Part shown: positions 10,343-18,457 of the stretch, one piece after another
Layout of the letters: every line of letters begins with the position of its first letter
Numbering within the stretch: position 1 is the first letter of the stretch
Origin: Streptomyces sp.
GTDB lineage: Bacteria; Actinomycetota; Actinomycetes; Streptomycetales; Streptomycetaceae
NCBI RefSeq assembly: GCF_031181555.1
Contig: NZ_JAPSKQ010000017.1
Coordinates: forward strand, 1 to 58,420
Direction: 5' to 3'
DNA length: 58,420 bases
The notes under the pieces: generated by a model
What the model was told of the DNA's origin: nothing
Databases searched by the model: none
What the model saw: only the letters and a program-made list of their open reading frames with translations
Position numbers and translations under genes: made by a program

Positions 10343-11107
10343 TTGCCGGAATGGCTTGTTCTCACCCTCGCGATGCTGGCCGCCTGTGCCGTGGTGGTCG
10401 TCATCACCCTCGTACGGCACCGCCGGGCGGCCGACGACGAGGATCCCAGCGAGACCCCGGACGTCATCGAGTACATGACGATGTGGATCGGTGTGGTGTA
10501 CGCCATCGTCCTGGGCCTCGCCATCGCCGGCGTCTGGGAGGGGCGCAGCGCCGCCCAGGAGCACGTGCGGGCGGAGGCGGTGGCACTGCACGAGATCTCG
10601 GAGCGGGTGCGGGTCTACCCCGCCGAGGTCCGCGACCGCATCCGGGACGATGTCAACGCCTATGTCGGACACGTCGTCACCACCGAGTGGCGGACCATGG
10701 CGGACGACGGCCGGGTCACCGAACGCGGCACCGAACTGCTCGACCGGGTCCGCCGCGACGTCACCGACTACCGGCCGCGGACGGACTTCGAGGCGCAGGC
10801 CTACCAGCCGCTCGTGGACCAGGTCGCCGCCGCCGACCAGGCCCGCAGCGCGCGGGCGGAGTCGACCGGGGAGACCATGCCGGGCGTGGTGTGGTTCGGC
10901 CTGGTCACCGGGGCCGTCGTCACCATCGGGATGATCTTCGCGCTGCAGATCCGGCGCACCACCCGCGAACTGGTCCTCGCCGGGCTGTTCTCCGCACTGA
11001 TCGCCTTCCTGCTCTTCCTCATCTGGGACTTCGACGCCCCCTACAGCCGGGGCATCGCCGCGTCGGCGGACCCGTTCCTGCGGCTCTTCCCGCACATCGG
11101 GGACTGA
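10343..11107 (+). CDS. DUF4239 membrane protein (bestrophin-like)
   Basis: 254 residues from a TTG at 10343, chosen because GGAGG lies six bases upstream and no ATG or GTG fits. An N-terminal membrane segment (LVLTLAMLAACAVVVVITLV) and a second at WIGVVYAIVLGLAIAGVW precede a soluble helical segment of about 110 residues. Two more helices follow (VWFGLVTGAVVTIGMIFALQ and VLAGLFSALIAFLLFLIWDF). This arrangement and the phrase SAAQEHVRAEAVALHEI match DUF4239 proteins, described as bestrophin-like. Transport activity is unproven. A bidirectional stem-loop follows at once. Confidence 0.82.
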   Translation: MPEWLVLTLAMLAACAVVVVITLVRHRRAADDEDPSETPDVIEYMTMWIGVVYAIVLGLAIAGVWEGRSAAQEHVRAEAVALHEISERVRVYPAEVRDRIRDDVNAYVGHVVTTEWRTMADDGRVTERGTELLDRVRRDVTDYRPRTDFEAQAYQPLVDQVAAADQARSARAESTGETMPGVVWFGLVTGAVVTIGMIFALQIRRTTRELVLAGLFSALIAFLLFLIWDFDAPYSRGIAASADPFLRLFPHIGD

Positions 11108-11108
11108 G

Positions 11109-11143
11109 CTTCGCCCCGGATCCGGTGGGGATCCGGGGCGAAG
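11109..11143. terminator. bidirectional terminator between convergent genes
   Basis: A perfect 15-base stem (11109-11123 with 11129-11143, arms CTTCGCCCCGGATCC) and a 5-base loop start two bases after the DUF4239 stop. The convergent small secreted protein gene ends at 11189. It can serve both transcripts. Confidence 0.75.
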
Positions 11144-11188
11144 TCCTCTCGTCACGTGCGGAACGGCTGCCCGGAGGGGAACGGCGGC

Positions 11189-11686
11189 TCAGATGTGCTT
11201 CTCGGCGCGGCGGCGCATCCAGAAGACACCGCCGCCGACGACCGCCGCGGCCACCAGCCCGCCGCCGATGGCGATGTCGGTCGGCGTCGCCCCGCTGGTG
11301 CTGCTGCCGCCGATGCCGCCGCGGACGCCGCCGATGACGGTGAAGGCGGCCGGCCGGGTCAGGCTCCTGCCGGAGCAGTGGACCGTGATGTCGTACGAAC
11401 CGGCGCGGGCGTCGTCGTTGACGGTGGCGGTGCCCTTCGCGGTGTCGTTGCCACCGCGGATGGGCGTCAGGTTCGTCTTCGGGAACGCGTTGGAGGTCGC
11501 CGTGCCTCCGTGGGGGCAGCCGTCGACCGTGATGGTCAGCTGGCCACCGGGGGCGATGACGCTGGGCAGGGCGACGATGTTGGACGGACTGGGAACCCGC
11601 CCGGCGTCCGCGACGGCCGCCGGGGCGGTGACCCCGAGGACGGCGACCGCGGCGCCCGCGGCCGCCAGGGCACGTGAGTTGCGCAT
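11189..11686 (-). CDS. small secreted protein with C-terminal membrane anchor, next to sortase
   Basis: 165 residues. GGAGG lies five bases before the ATG. It has a signal peptide (SRALAAAGAAVAVLGVTAPA), then an immunoglobulin-like stretch of about 90 residues with two Cys (VDGCPHGGTAT, ITVHCSGRS), a Gly/Ser/Thr linker, a membrane helix (IAIGGGLVAAAVVGGGVFWM) and a basic tail RRRAEKH. The layout copies that of sortase substrates, but no LPxTG-like motif precedes the helix, so it is probably a membrane-anchored protein. It is divergent from a class F sortase gene. From memory this pairing is conserved in Streptomyces. Function unknown. Confidence 0.82.
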   Translation of the reverse strand: MRNSRALAAAGAAVAVLGVTAPAAVADAGRVPSPSNIVALPSVIAPGGQLTITVDGCPHGGTATSNAFPKTNLTPIRGGNDTAKGTATVNDDARAGSYDITVHCSGRSLTRPAAFTVIGGVRGGIGGSSTSGATPTDIAIGGGLVAAAVVGGGVFWMRRRAEKHI

Positions 11687-12019
11687 GTGATCCTCCGCGG
11701 AAGACGCCCCGGGTCCCGTCCCCGGTCGATCGGCGAGAAAACGTCTCCCGGAAAGACCCTCAGTTGCGGTGCCCGGGCCCGCATTTCGGGAATGGTCCGT
11801 ACTGGTGAGACCGCATCCCGCGAAAGGCCGTGGGAGGGAGATATCACCGCAGGTCACGGGCCGTCAGAAAATCTTCGTCCGGCGCCACCCCGGATGGCGC
11901 ACCCCCCGCCGCGGCGGCCACCCGTTCGCCGCCGCCCCGTCGCCGGTTCCGCGCGCGGCGCTTAGCGTTCTGATATGCGCGAGCGACACGGTGACGGCCG
12001 TGTCGAGAGGGGAAGGCGA
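11687..12019. other. divergent promoter region, secreted protein / sortase
   Basis: About 330 bases between the two start codons. It must hold both promoters. An in-frame ATG at 11975 would add 15 residues to the sortase, but the ATG at 12020 has the better ribosome binding site (GGGGAAGG). I see no convincing small gene here. Confidence 0.45.
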
Positions 12020-12691
12020 ATGTCTGCTTTCTGGCCGGCCGAAGCCGAGGAGGAAGAGGCGCCGCGGAGGAAGCGCGCCCCCTGGGGCGTGATAGCGCTG
12101 GTTCTGCTCACCGGCCTCGCGCTCATCCGGAACGGTTCGGGGGAATTCGACGTGGGTCCGCCGCAGCCGGCCAGCGCGGCCGCCGCCGACAGCCAGGCAG
12201 CCGACAGCGCTGTGGCCGGCGCGGTCCAGCCGCTGCCGTACGCGGTACCGGACCGGGTCAGGATCCCGGCGATCCAGGTCGACGCGCCGATCATGCCGGT
12301 GGGGCTGGACGCGGAGGGCTGGGTGGACGCGCCACCGCCCCAGGACCCGAATCTGGCGGGCTGGTTCACCGGCGCCGTCTCGCCCGGCGAGAAGGGCACG
12401 GCGGTCGTCGTCGGCCATGTCGACAACCACCAGGGACCGGCCGTGTTCTACGGACTCGGAGCGCTGAAGAAGGGAAATCGCGTCGAGATCGCGCGCAAGG
12501 ACGCGAAGACGGCCGTATTCGAGATCTACGGCATCGAGGTCTTCGCGAAGAACAACTTTCCCGGCGACCGGGTCTACGCCTCCAAGGGGACCGCGGAATT
12601 GCGGGTCATCACCTGCGGCGGTGCTTTCTCCGAGCAGAACGGTTACGACGGGAACGTCGTCGCCTTCGCCCGCCTGGTCGAGGTGCGCTGA
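12020..12691 (+). CDS. class F sortase
   Basis: 223 residues. A short basic N terminus (PRRKRAPWG) and one membrane helix (VIALVLLTGLALI) place the catalytic domain outside the cell. The sortase triad is visible: His133 in VVGHVDNH, Cys199 in RVITCGG and Arg218 in VVAFARL. The sequence RIPAIQVDAPIMPVGLD at the start of the domain and the DGNVVAFARL end are typical of class F enzymes of actinobacteria. These are transpeptidases whose substrates are poorly known. The divergent neighbour at 11189-11686 is a candidate partner, although it lacks an obvious sorting signal. Confidence 0.92.
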   Translation: MSAFWPAEAEEEEAPRRKRAPWGVIALVLLTGLALIRNGSGEFDVGPPQPASAAAADSQAADSAVAGAVQPLPYAVPDRVRIPAIQVDAPIMPVGLDAEGWVDAPPPQDPNLAGWFTGAVSPGEKGTAVVVGHVDNHQGPAVFYGLGALKKGNRVEIARKDAKTAVFEIYGIEVFAKNNFPGDRVYASKGTAELRVITCGGAFSEQNGYDGNVVAFARLVEVR

Positions 12692-12722
12692 GCGGTCCTG
12701 TGTCCGGGCGGGCGGGGACCGC

Positions 12723-13562
12723 TCAGGCGTACTGCCGGCGGGGCACGGTGATCCGGTACCCCGAGTCCAGCAGTTCGGGCAGATAGGCGCGCAGGGCCCG
12801 CACGCTCTGGGAGCGGTCGCCCCCGGCGTCGTGCGAGAGCACCACGACACCGGGGGCGGCGCCGTCCGTCACCCGGTCGACGATGGTGCGGGTGCCGGGC
12901 GTGGTCCAGTCGAGGGTGTCGACCGTCCAGGCCAGGGGCTCCATGCCCAGTTCGGCTCCGAGCTGGAAGGCGGCGCGGTTCCAGGCCCCGTACGGCGCGC
13001 GGAACCATTCGGGGCGTTCGCCGCAGGCCGTCTCGACGACGTCGCTGGTGCGTTCCATCTCCGAGCGGATCCGGCCGCGGCCCAGGCGGGTGAGCAGGGG
13101 GTGCGACCAGGTGTGGTTGCCGACGACGTGCCCCTCGTCGGCCATCCGGACCAGCAGGTCCCTGTTCCCGGCCGCCATCTCCCCGCACACGAAGAACATC
13201 GCCCGCACCTCGTACCGGGCCAGTGTGTCCAGGATGTCCGGGGTGTAGCGGGGATCGGGGCCGTCGTCGAAGGTCAGCACCATGATGCGGCCGCGCCCGG
13301 ACAGGCGCAGCAGCGGTGCGCCGCGCACCGGGGTCCGGCCGGCCACGGTGCCCGGCGGGCCGTAACCGGTCAGGGGCTGGAGGCGGTACGCGGAGGGCTT
13401 GAGCGGGCGGCGGGCGGCCTGGGCGCCGGTGGCGGGCACGGCCGGCCGGGCGGCCCGGTCCCCGGTGCCGGTCGCGAGCACTCCGGCCGCACCGGCCGCG
13501 CCCAGGGCGGCGGCGCCGGCGACCAACGCCCGGCGGCGCGTGAGCAACTGATCCTTCTGCAT
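12723..13562 (-). CDS. polysaccharide deacetylase (CE4, NodB domain), exported
   Basis: 279 residues. The N terminus has LLTRRRALVAGAAALGAAGA, a twin-arginine-like signal. The NodB motifs are complete: TFDDGPD (metal Asp), HTWSHP (two metal His), RAPYGAWN (substrate groove), LDWTTPG and VLSHDAGG (catalytic His). It should remove N-acetyl groups from chitin-like or peptidoglycan sugars in the cell envelope. The substrate cannot be told. It ends 31 bases from the convergent sortase gene, which fits an envelope neighbourhood. Confidence 0.92.
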   Translation of the reverse strand: MQKDQLLTRRRALVAGAAALGAAGAAGVLATGTGDRAARPAVPATGAQAARRPLKPSAYRLQPLTGYGPPGTVAGRTPVRGAPLLRLSGRGRIMVLTFDDGPDPRYTPDILDTLARYEVRAMFFVCGEMAAGNRDLLVRMADEGHVVGNHTWSHPLLTRLGRGRIRSEMERTSDVVETACGERPEWFRAPYGAWNRAAFQLGAELGMEPLAWTVDTLDWTTPGTRTIVDRVTDGAAPGVVVLSHDAGGDRSQSVRALRAYLPELLDSGYRITVPRRQYA

Positions 13563-13726
13563 GACTCATCAGTCGCCCCGCGGAAGGCCGGCGCCCCCCG
13601 GCGGTACCGGGTCGGCGGCACGATTCCACCCGCTCGGCCCACCGGTCGGCCGCGGCGCCGGCCGTGGGCGGGACACCGGCCGTGGGCGCGTCGGCCGGTG
13701 CGGTGGTGTCCGATAGCCTCGCCGGT

Positions 13727-14188
13727 GTGACGCACCAGCCCTCCCCCCGGTTCGAACGGGGCACGGACGGTCCCAAGGTGATCGTCGTCGGAGTGGACGG
13801 CTCCGACTCCTCGCTGCGCGCGGCGGCGTACGCCTCCGGGCTGGCCCGGCGCCAGGGTGCGCTGCTCGCGGCGGTGTACGTGCAGCCGGTGATGGCCGCC
13901 GGCGCCGCGCTCGGTGCGCCGATCGCCGACGTGACCGAGGAGATCGCCGAGGACCTGGCGGCGCAGATCCGGGACGCGGCCGAGCGGGTGAGGGGGATCT
14001 CCGGCCTCCGCTGGGAGTTCCACACGTTCCGCGGCGACCCCTACAACGGCCTGGTGAAGGCGGCGGACGACCTCAAGGCGGACGCGGTCGTGGTGGGCGC
14101 CTCCGAGCGGGCGGGCCACCGGATCGTCGGGTCGGTCGCGGTGCGGCTGGTGAAGGCGGGGCGCTGGCCGGTGACGGTGGTGCCGTAG
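13727..14188 (+). CDS. universal stress protein family (UspA) protein
   Basis: 153 residues, single Usp domain. VIVVGVDGSDSSLRAAAYAS is the family N terminus. The ATP-binding loop VVVGASERAGHRIVGSVAVR is close to the G-x2-G-x9-G consensus, though the first glycines differ from the strict form. I chose the GTG at 13727. There is no Shine-Dalgarno sequence before it, but a TAGCCT hexamer ends eight bases upstream, as expected for a leaderless mRNA. An open frame extending to 13664 lacks both. Such proteins accompany dormancy and stress responses. The partner is unknown. Confidence 0.85.
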   Translation: MTHQPSPRFERGTDGPKVIVVGVDGSDSSLRAAAYASGLARRQGALLAAVYVQPVMAAGAALGAPIADVTEEIAEDLAAQIRDAAERVRGISGLRWEFHTFRGDPYNGLVKAADDLKADAVVVGASERAGHRIVGSVAVRLVKAGRWPVTVVP

Positions 14189-14292
14189 GGCTGGAGCGTG
14201 CCCGCGACGTGCGTGGCGCCTTCCGTCGGCGACCCGGTGGGGGCATCATGATCCGCCGTCAGCCGTTTGCCTGTCGCAAAGAGGTGAGGCGC

Positions 14293-15705
14293 ATGGCCGG
14301 GTTCCGGATGGGTGAGGGAATTCTCCGCCGCAAACCCATCGAGCACATCGAGGAAACGGAAGTCGGCGAGGGCACGCGGCTGGAGCGCACCCTGGGTCTG
14401 GGGCAGCTGACCGCGATCGGCGTGGGCGGCATCATCGGCGCCGGCATCTTCACGCTCGCGGGGACCGTGGCCAACGGCACGGCCGGGCCGGCGGTGCTGA
14501 TCTCGTTCCTCATCGCGGGTGTCGCCAGCGCCGCCGCCGCGCTGTCGTACGCGGAGTTCGCGGGTCTGATCCCGAAGGCGGGTTCGGCGTACACCTACGG
14601 CTACGCGGTGCTCGGTGAGCTCGCGGGCTGGTTCATCGGCTGGGACCTGCTGCTGGAGTACACCGCGATCGTGGCGGTGGTCGCGATCGGCATCTCCGGC
14701 TACTTCAGCTTCCTGGTGAACGAGATGGGCGCCGATCTGCCGAACTGGATGCTGGGCGCGCCGGGCACCGGCGACGGTCACCGCGTCGACCTGTTCGCGG
14801 CGCTGCTGTGTCTGCTCATCGCCTTCCTGCTGAACCTCGGCATCAAGAACGCGGCCCGTTTCGAGACGGTGGTCGTGGTGCTGAAGGTCCTGGTGGTGCT
14901 GCTGGTGATCGCGGTCGGCGTGTTCCACGTCGACACCACGAACTACAACCCGTTCTTCCCGTACGGGGTCGGCGGGGCGTTCACCGGCGCGGCGACGGTG
15001 TTCTTCGCGGTGTTCGGCTACGACGCGATGTCGACGGCGGCCGAGGAGTCCAAGGACGCGCAGCGGCACATGCCGAAGGCGATCATCTACTCGCTCGCCA
15101 TCTCGATGGTCCTGTACGTGGCGGCCTGCCTGGTGCTGACGGGCATGCAGGACTACCGGGACATCGACCCGGAGAGCGGCTTCTCCACCGCGTTCAAGTC
15201 GGCGGGCCTGGGCGGGCTCGCGAACCTGATCGCGGTGGGCGCCATCATCGGCATCCTCACGGTGATGTTCACGTTCATGCTGGGTGTGACGCGTGTCTGG
15301 TTCGCCATGTCGCGGGACGGGCTGCTGCCCCGCTGGTTCGCCAAGACCCATCCGACGCGGCACGTGCCCACGCGGGTCACCTGGATCGTCGGGGTGGGGT
15401 CGGCCGCCATCGCCGGGTTCCTGCCGATCGGCGAGGCGGCCGAACTCACCAACATCGGCATCCTGCTGGCGTTCGTGGTGGTGTGCACGGCGGTGATCGT
15501 GCTGCGCTACCGGCAGCCCGAGCTGCCGCGCACCTTCCGCACGCCGTGGATGCCGGTGGTGCCGGCGCTGGGTGTGGTCTTCTCGATCTGGCTGATCACG
15601 TTCCTGCAGTGGCAGACCTGGGCGCGGTTCGCCGTGTGGTTCGCACTCGGGCTGGTGATCTACTTCGCGTACTCCTACCGGCGCTCGGAGCTGGCGCGGC
15701 GTTAG
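14293..15705 (+). CDS. APC family cationic amino acid permease
   Basis: 470 residues with about 12 to 13 hydrophobic segments. The start GQLTAIGVGGIIGAGIFTLA is the hallmark of the amino acid-polyamine-organocation superfamily. AALSYAEFAGLIPKAGSAYT and GYDAMSTAAEESKDAQRHMP are typical of the cationic amino acid transporter subgroup, as is the short cytosolic N terminus with RKPIEHIEETE. I chose the ATG at 14293 because GAGGTGAGG stands just upstream. It lies 104 bases after the stress protein on the same strand. Substrate (Lys/Arg or others) not deducible. Confidence 0.92.
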   Translation: MAGFRMGEGILRRKPIEHIEETEVGEGTRLERTLGLGQLTAIGVGGIIGAGIFTLAGTVANGTAGPAVLISFLIAGVASAAAALSYAEFAGLIPKAGSAYTYGYAVLGELAGWFIGWDLLLEYTAIVAVVAIGISGYFSFLVNEMGADLPNWMLGAPGTGDGHRVDLFAALLCLLIAFLLNLGIKNAARFETVVVVLKVLVVLLVIAVGVFHVDTTNYNPFFPYGVGGAFTGAATVFFAVFGYDAMSTAAEESKDAQRHMPKAIIYSLAISMVLYVAACLVLTGMQDYRDIDPESGFSTAFKSAGLGGLANLIAVGAIIGILTVMFTFMLGVTRVWFAMSRDGLLPRWFAKTHPTRHVPTRVTWIVGVGSAAIAGFLPIGEAAELTNIGILLAFVVVCTAVIVLRYRQPELPRTFRTPWMPVVPALGVVFSIWLITFLQWQTWARFAVWFALGLVIYFAYSYRRSELARR

Positions 15706-15721
15706 GAGACGGCCAGGAGCG

Positions 15722-16537
15722 TCAGAGAGCGCCCAGGAAGTCCAGGAGGACGCGGTTGAAGACCTCGGGGCGTTCCATGTTCGGGTAGTGGCCGGTGCCG
15801 TCGATGGTCACGGACCGGCCGTCGGGGACGGCACCGGCGAGCCGCTCGGCCGCGGCGTGCATGTCGTCGGGTTCGAGGCCGCCGTTGACGGTGAGCACCG
15901 GGACGCCGATCTGCGGCAGGCGGGCCCAGGAGCCGGTCACGGGTACGTGCTGGTCCTTCTCGTCCGGTGTGTGCTTCGAGAGCGTGTGGAGGGCCATCTC
16001 GCGCAGCCGGCGCAGGATGTCCGGGTCGATGTCGCCGGCGGTCCGGTGCGGGCCGGGCGCGACGCTCAGGAAGGCCTTGAGCCAGCCCTCGATGTCACCG
16101 GCGCCCAGCGCCCGGGCGCTTTCGGCCTGGATCTCCCGGTGCCAGGGATCGGTGTACTGGAAGTCTCCGGTCGCGGCGCCGCAGGTGACCACCGCGCGGA
16201 CGAGTTCCGGGTGCTCCAGCACCGTGTCGGTGGCGATCACGCCGCCCATCGACAGGCCGACGAGGACCGCGGGTCCGGCGCCGGCATGGCGCAGCAGACC
16301 GGCGAGGTCGTCGGCCCAGCGGAACGGCTCGGTCGCGTTGGCCGAGGACCCGTGGCCGCGGACGTCCGGCGCGATCACCCGGTAGTGGGCGGCGAGGGCC
16401 GGAATCTGGGCGTCCCAGACGCGGTGGTCCACGTATCCGGAGTGGATCAGGACGACAGGGTCACCGGATCCGGTGTCGAGGTAGGCGAGGTCGCCGTCGG
16501 AGGAGGCGAAGGAGCGGAGTTCGGAAGCGCCATTCAT
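15722..16537 (-). CDS. alpha/beta hydrolase, MarR-linked
   Basis: 271 residues. Core motifs: VVLIHSGYVDHRVWD (oxyanion region), RVIAPDVRGHGSS, nucleophile elbow VGLSMGGV with Ser, acid in VLTVNGGLEPDDMHA, and the C-terminal catalytic His in IDGTGHYPNMERP. It is a monomeric cytosolic hydrolase of the 3-oxoadipate enol-lactonase/chloroperoxidase-like group. The substrate is unknown. It is divergent from a MarR gene over only 57 bases that carry two identical operator-like repeats, so it is probably derepressed by a small aromatic or lipophilic ligand. Confidence 0.9.
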   Translation of the reverse strand: MNGASELRSFASSDGDLAYLDTGSGDPVVLIHSGYVDHRVWDAQIPALAAHYRVIAPDVRGHGSSANATEPFRWADDLAGLLRHAGAGPAVLVGLSMGGVIATDTVLEHPELVRAVVTCGAATGDFQYTDPWHREIQAESARALGAGDIEGWLKAFLSVAPGPHRTAGDIDPDILRRLREMALHTLSKHTPDEKDQHVPVTGSWARLPQIGVPVLTVNGGLEPDDMHAAAERLAGAVPDGRSVTIDGTGHYPNMERPEVFNRVLLDFLGAL

Positions 16538-16585
16538 GACAACCAAGGTGTCATTTTCCGAGAGGTTTGGCAACCAAGGTGTCAT
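16536..16585. promoter_or_regulatory. two MarR operator-like repeats
   Basis: CAACCAAGGTGTCAT occurs at 16540-16554 and again at 16571-16585, 31 bases apart (about three helical turns). The first copy lies within ATGACA-N7-TGTCAT (16536-16554), so each is an imperfect palindrome centred on ACC-AA-GGT, as expected for MarR dimers. The first copy abuts the hydrolase start codon and the second ends nine bases before the marR start, so binding would block both genes. Confidence 0.7.
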
Positions 16586-16594
16586 GATGGTGGG

Positions 16595-17068
16595 GTGAAC
16601 GACACCGACAAGCCCCTGCCGCCCGACGAACTGGGCCCGCGCCTGATGGAGGTGTTCGATCTGGTCGGCCCGCTGTACCGGCGGGTGCAGCGCAAGGTCG
16701 AGCAGGGCGAGGCCGTCGAGGGGCTTTCCGTCGGCGTGCGCGCCGTGCTGGACCTGTTGCACAAACACGGGCCGATGACCGTCCCGCAGATGGGCCGCGC
16801 CCAGGCGATCAGCCGCCAGTTCGTCCAGCGCATGGTCAACGACGCCGCGGCGCGGGGGCTGGTGGAGAGCATCCCCAACCCCGCGCACCAGCGGTCCTCG
16901 CTGATCCGGCTCACGGACGAGGGCCGGACGGCGATCGCGGCCGTGGTCGCCCGTGAGCACGCCGTGCTGCGGGACGTGGGCGGCGGTCTCACCGACGCCG
17001 ACGTACGGACCTGTGTGCGGGTGCTGGCCGAGATGCTGAAGCTCTTCGACCACGTCGACGTGAACTGA
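16595..17068 (+). CDS. MarR family transcriptional regulator
   Basis: 157 residues from a GTG at 16595. Winged helix: VGVRAVLDLLHKHGPMTVPQ, MGRAQAISRQFVQRMVNDAA (recognition helix), then the wing with RGLVESIPNPAHQRSSLIRL and the TDEGRTAI helix start typical of MarR. The basic wing residues of the family's D-x-R-A-K motif are replaced by NPAHQRSS, a common variant. Longer in-frame extension upstream runs through the hydrolase gene antisense and is not credible. It probably represses itself and the divergent hydrolase. Confidence 0.9.
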   Translation: MNDTDKPLPPDELGPRLMEVFDLVGPLYRRVQRKVEQGEAVEGLSVGVRAVLDLLHKHGPMTVPQMGRAQAISRQFVQRMVNDAAARGLVESIPNPAHQRSSLIRLTDEGRTAIAAVVAREHAVLRDVGGGLTDADVRTCVRVLAEMLKLFDHVDVN

Positions 17069-17091
17069 CCGCGTCCCGCGGCCCGGGGGTC

Positions 17092-18246
17092 CTACTCCCC
17101 CATGACCAGTCCGTCCTGCGCCGCGCCGCGGCTCAGCACCACGTCCCGGATCCGGTCGCGCACGGCCCGCACCTCGGCGCCCTCGGCGAGCGCCCGGTTG
17201 AGGTTGACCACCCGTCCGGCGTCCACGTCGAAGAGCTGCGGGACGAACTCCGCCCGGGTCACCTCCCAGCGGCCGCCCGGACGCGCCGGCGGGGCGAAGG
17301 TGAAGCGGCCGAGCGTGGACCGGTTGCCGCGCGGGTCCCGGACGCCCTCGTGGTTGAACATCTCACCGGCGATCTGGTCGCCCATCCCGTAGATCACCCA
17401 GGTGCCGTTGACCTTCTCGTAGGCCTGCGGGACATGCGCGTGCGTACCGAGGATCAGGTCGATGTCGGGGCGGTCCCCGGTGCGGGAGGCGGTGAGCGAG
17501 CGGGCGAGGGTGACCTGCTGCTCGTCGGGGGCCTCCTGCCATTCGGTGCCCCAGTGCAGGGAGACGACGACCACGTCGGCTCCGGCCCTGCGCGCGGCCC
17601 GGGCGTCGGCGATGATCCGCGCCTCGTCGATGAGGTTCACCGCCCAGGGCAGGTCAGGCGGCAGCGGGAGGCCGTCGGTGCCGCGGGTGTAGGCGAGGTG
17701 GGCGACGCGTGCCGGACCCGCCCGCAGGACGGCCGCCGTGCGGGCCTCCTGCTCGGTGCGCGCCGAGCCGGCGTGCCGCAGGCCCGCTTGGTCGAGGGCG
17801 TCCAGGGTGCGGCGGATGCCGTCCGGGCCGTCGTCCAGGGTGTGGTCGGAGGCGGTGGAGCAGCCGTCGTAGCCGGTGGCGGCGAGATCCCGGGCCACCT
17901 CGGGCGGGGATGTGAGGACGGGGTAGCCGGTGTAGTCGCCGTTCGCGCCGTACACGGCCTCCATGTGGCACAGCGCCACGTCGGCGCTCTCCACCACGGA
18001 GCGGATGCCGGAGAGCATCGGCCGGAAGTCGTGACCGGTGCCGCCCGCGTCGAAGCGGGCGCGTTCGATGATCGAGGCGTGCGGCAGCACGTCCCCCGAG
18101 GCCACCAGGGTGAAGCCGCGGGCCGGCGTGGCGGAAGGGGCCGGACGGCCGGATTCCGGCGGTCGGTGGTCACGGGCCTGACAGGCGGCACCCGCGGCGA
18201 GGACGACGGTCAGGGCCACGGCCACCTGTCTACTGCGTGTGATCAT
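17092..18246 (-). CDS. CapA-like metallophosphatase-fold lipoprotein
   Basis: 384 residues. The N terminus VAVALTVVLAAGAAC resembles a lipoprotein signal with Cys near residue 22. The mature domain has FTLVASGDVLPH (first metal motif), CHMEAVYG, ASDHTLDDGPDGI, VVVSLHWGTEWQE and ILGTHAHVPQAYEK. These are the ordered motifs of the CapA / poly-gamma-glutamate synthesis family with a calcineurin-like phosphoesterase fold. Its role in an organism without a cap locus here is unknown. A GTG one codon upstream is also possible. The convergent marR gene ends 24 bases away. Confidence 0.88.
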   Translation of the reverse strand: MITRSRQVAVALTVVLAAGAACQARDHRPPESGRPAPSATPARGFTLVASGDVLPHASIIERARFDAGGTGHDFRPMLSGIRSVVESADVALCHMEAVYGANGDYTGYPVLTSPPEVARDLAATGYDGCSTASDHTLDDGPDGIRRTLDALDQAGLRHAGSARTEQEARTAAVLRAGPARVAHLAYTRGTDGLPLPPDLPWAVNLIDEARIIADARAARRAGADVVVVSLHWGTEWQEAPDEQQVTLARSLTASRTGDRPDIDLILGTHAHVPQAYEKVNGTWVIYGMGDQIAGEMFNHEGVRDPRGNRSTLGRFTFAPPARPGGRWEVTRAEFVPQLFDVDAGRVVNLNRALAEGAEVRAVRDRIRDVVLSRGAAQDGLVMGE

Positions 18247-18360
18247 CACTTCACTCCGCTGTAGTCGTATTTACTGGTGAACAGGTAAGAATCCGGTTAC
18301 GGGCTGCCGCTGCTCCGACACGCTCATTAGGCCGTCCGGCGTGTGAGAACCGCCGCCCCG

Positions 18361-18404
18361 ACCGTTCGTCGAACCGTTCGTCGACGCGATCGACCGTCCG
18401 TCGC
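18361..18404. repeat. 12-base direct repeats upstream of the ECF sigma gene
   Basis: ACCGTTCGTCGA is repeated head to tail at 18361-18372 and 18373-18384. A third diverged copy (ACCGTCCGTCGC) follows at 18393-18404. The repeat contains the palindrome TTCGTCGAA across the junction. The block lies 54 to 97 bases upstream of the sigma start and could be an iterated operator or a structured leader. Confidence 0.5.
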
Positions 18405-18457
18405 ACGCCCCTGCGCGCGCCCTGTCCCCGGGGGGCGCCGTACGCTGCCATACGGCC

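Noticed and set aside
13744..13759. CCCGGTTCGAACGGG, a perfect T-arm look-alike
   Set aside because: It lies inside the universal stress protein reading frame (PRFERG) and has no other tRNA arms.
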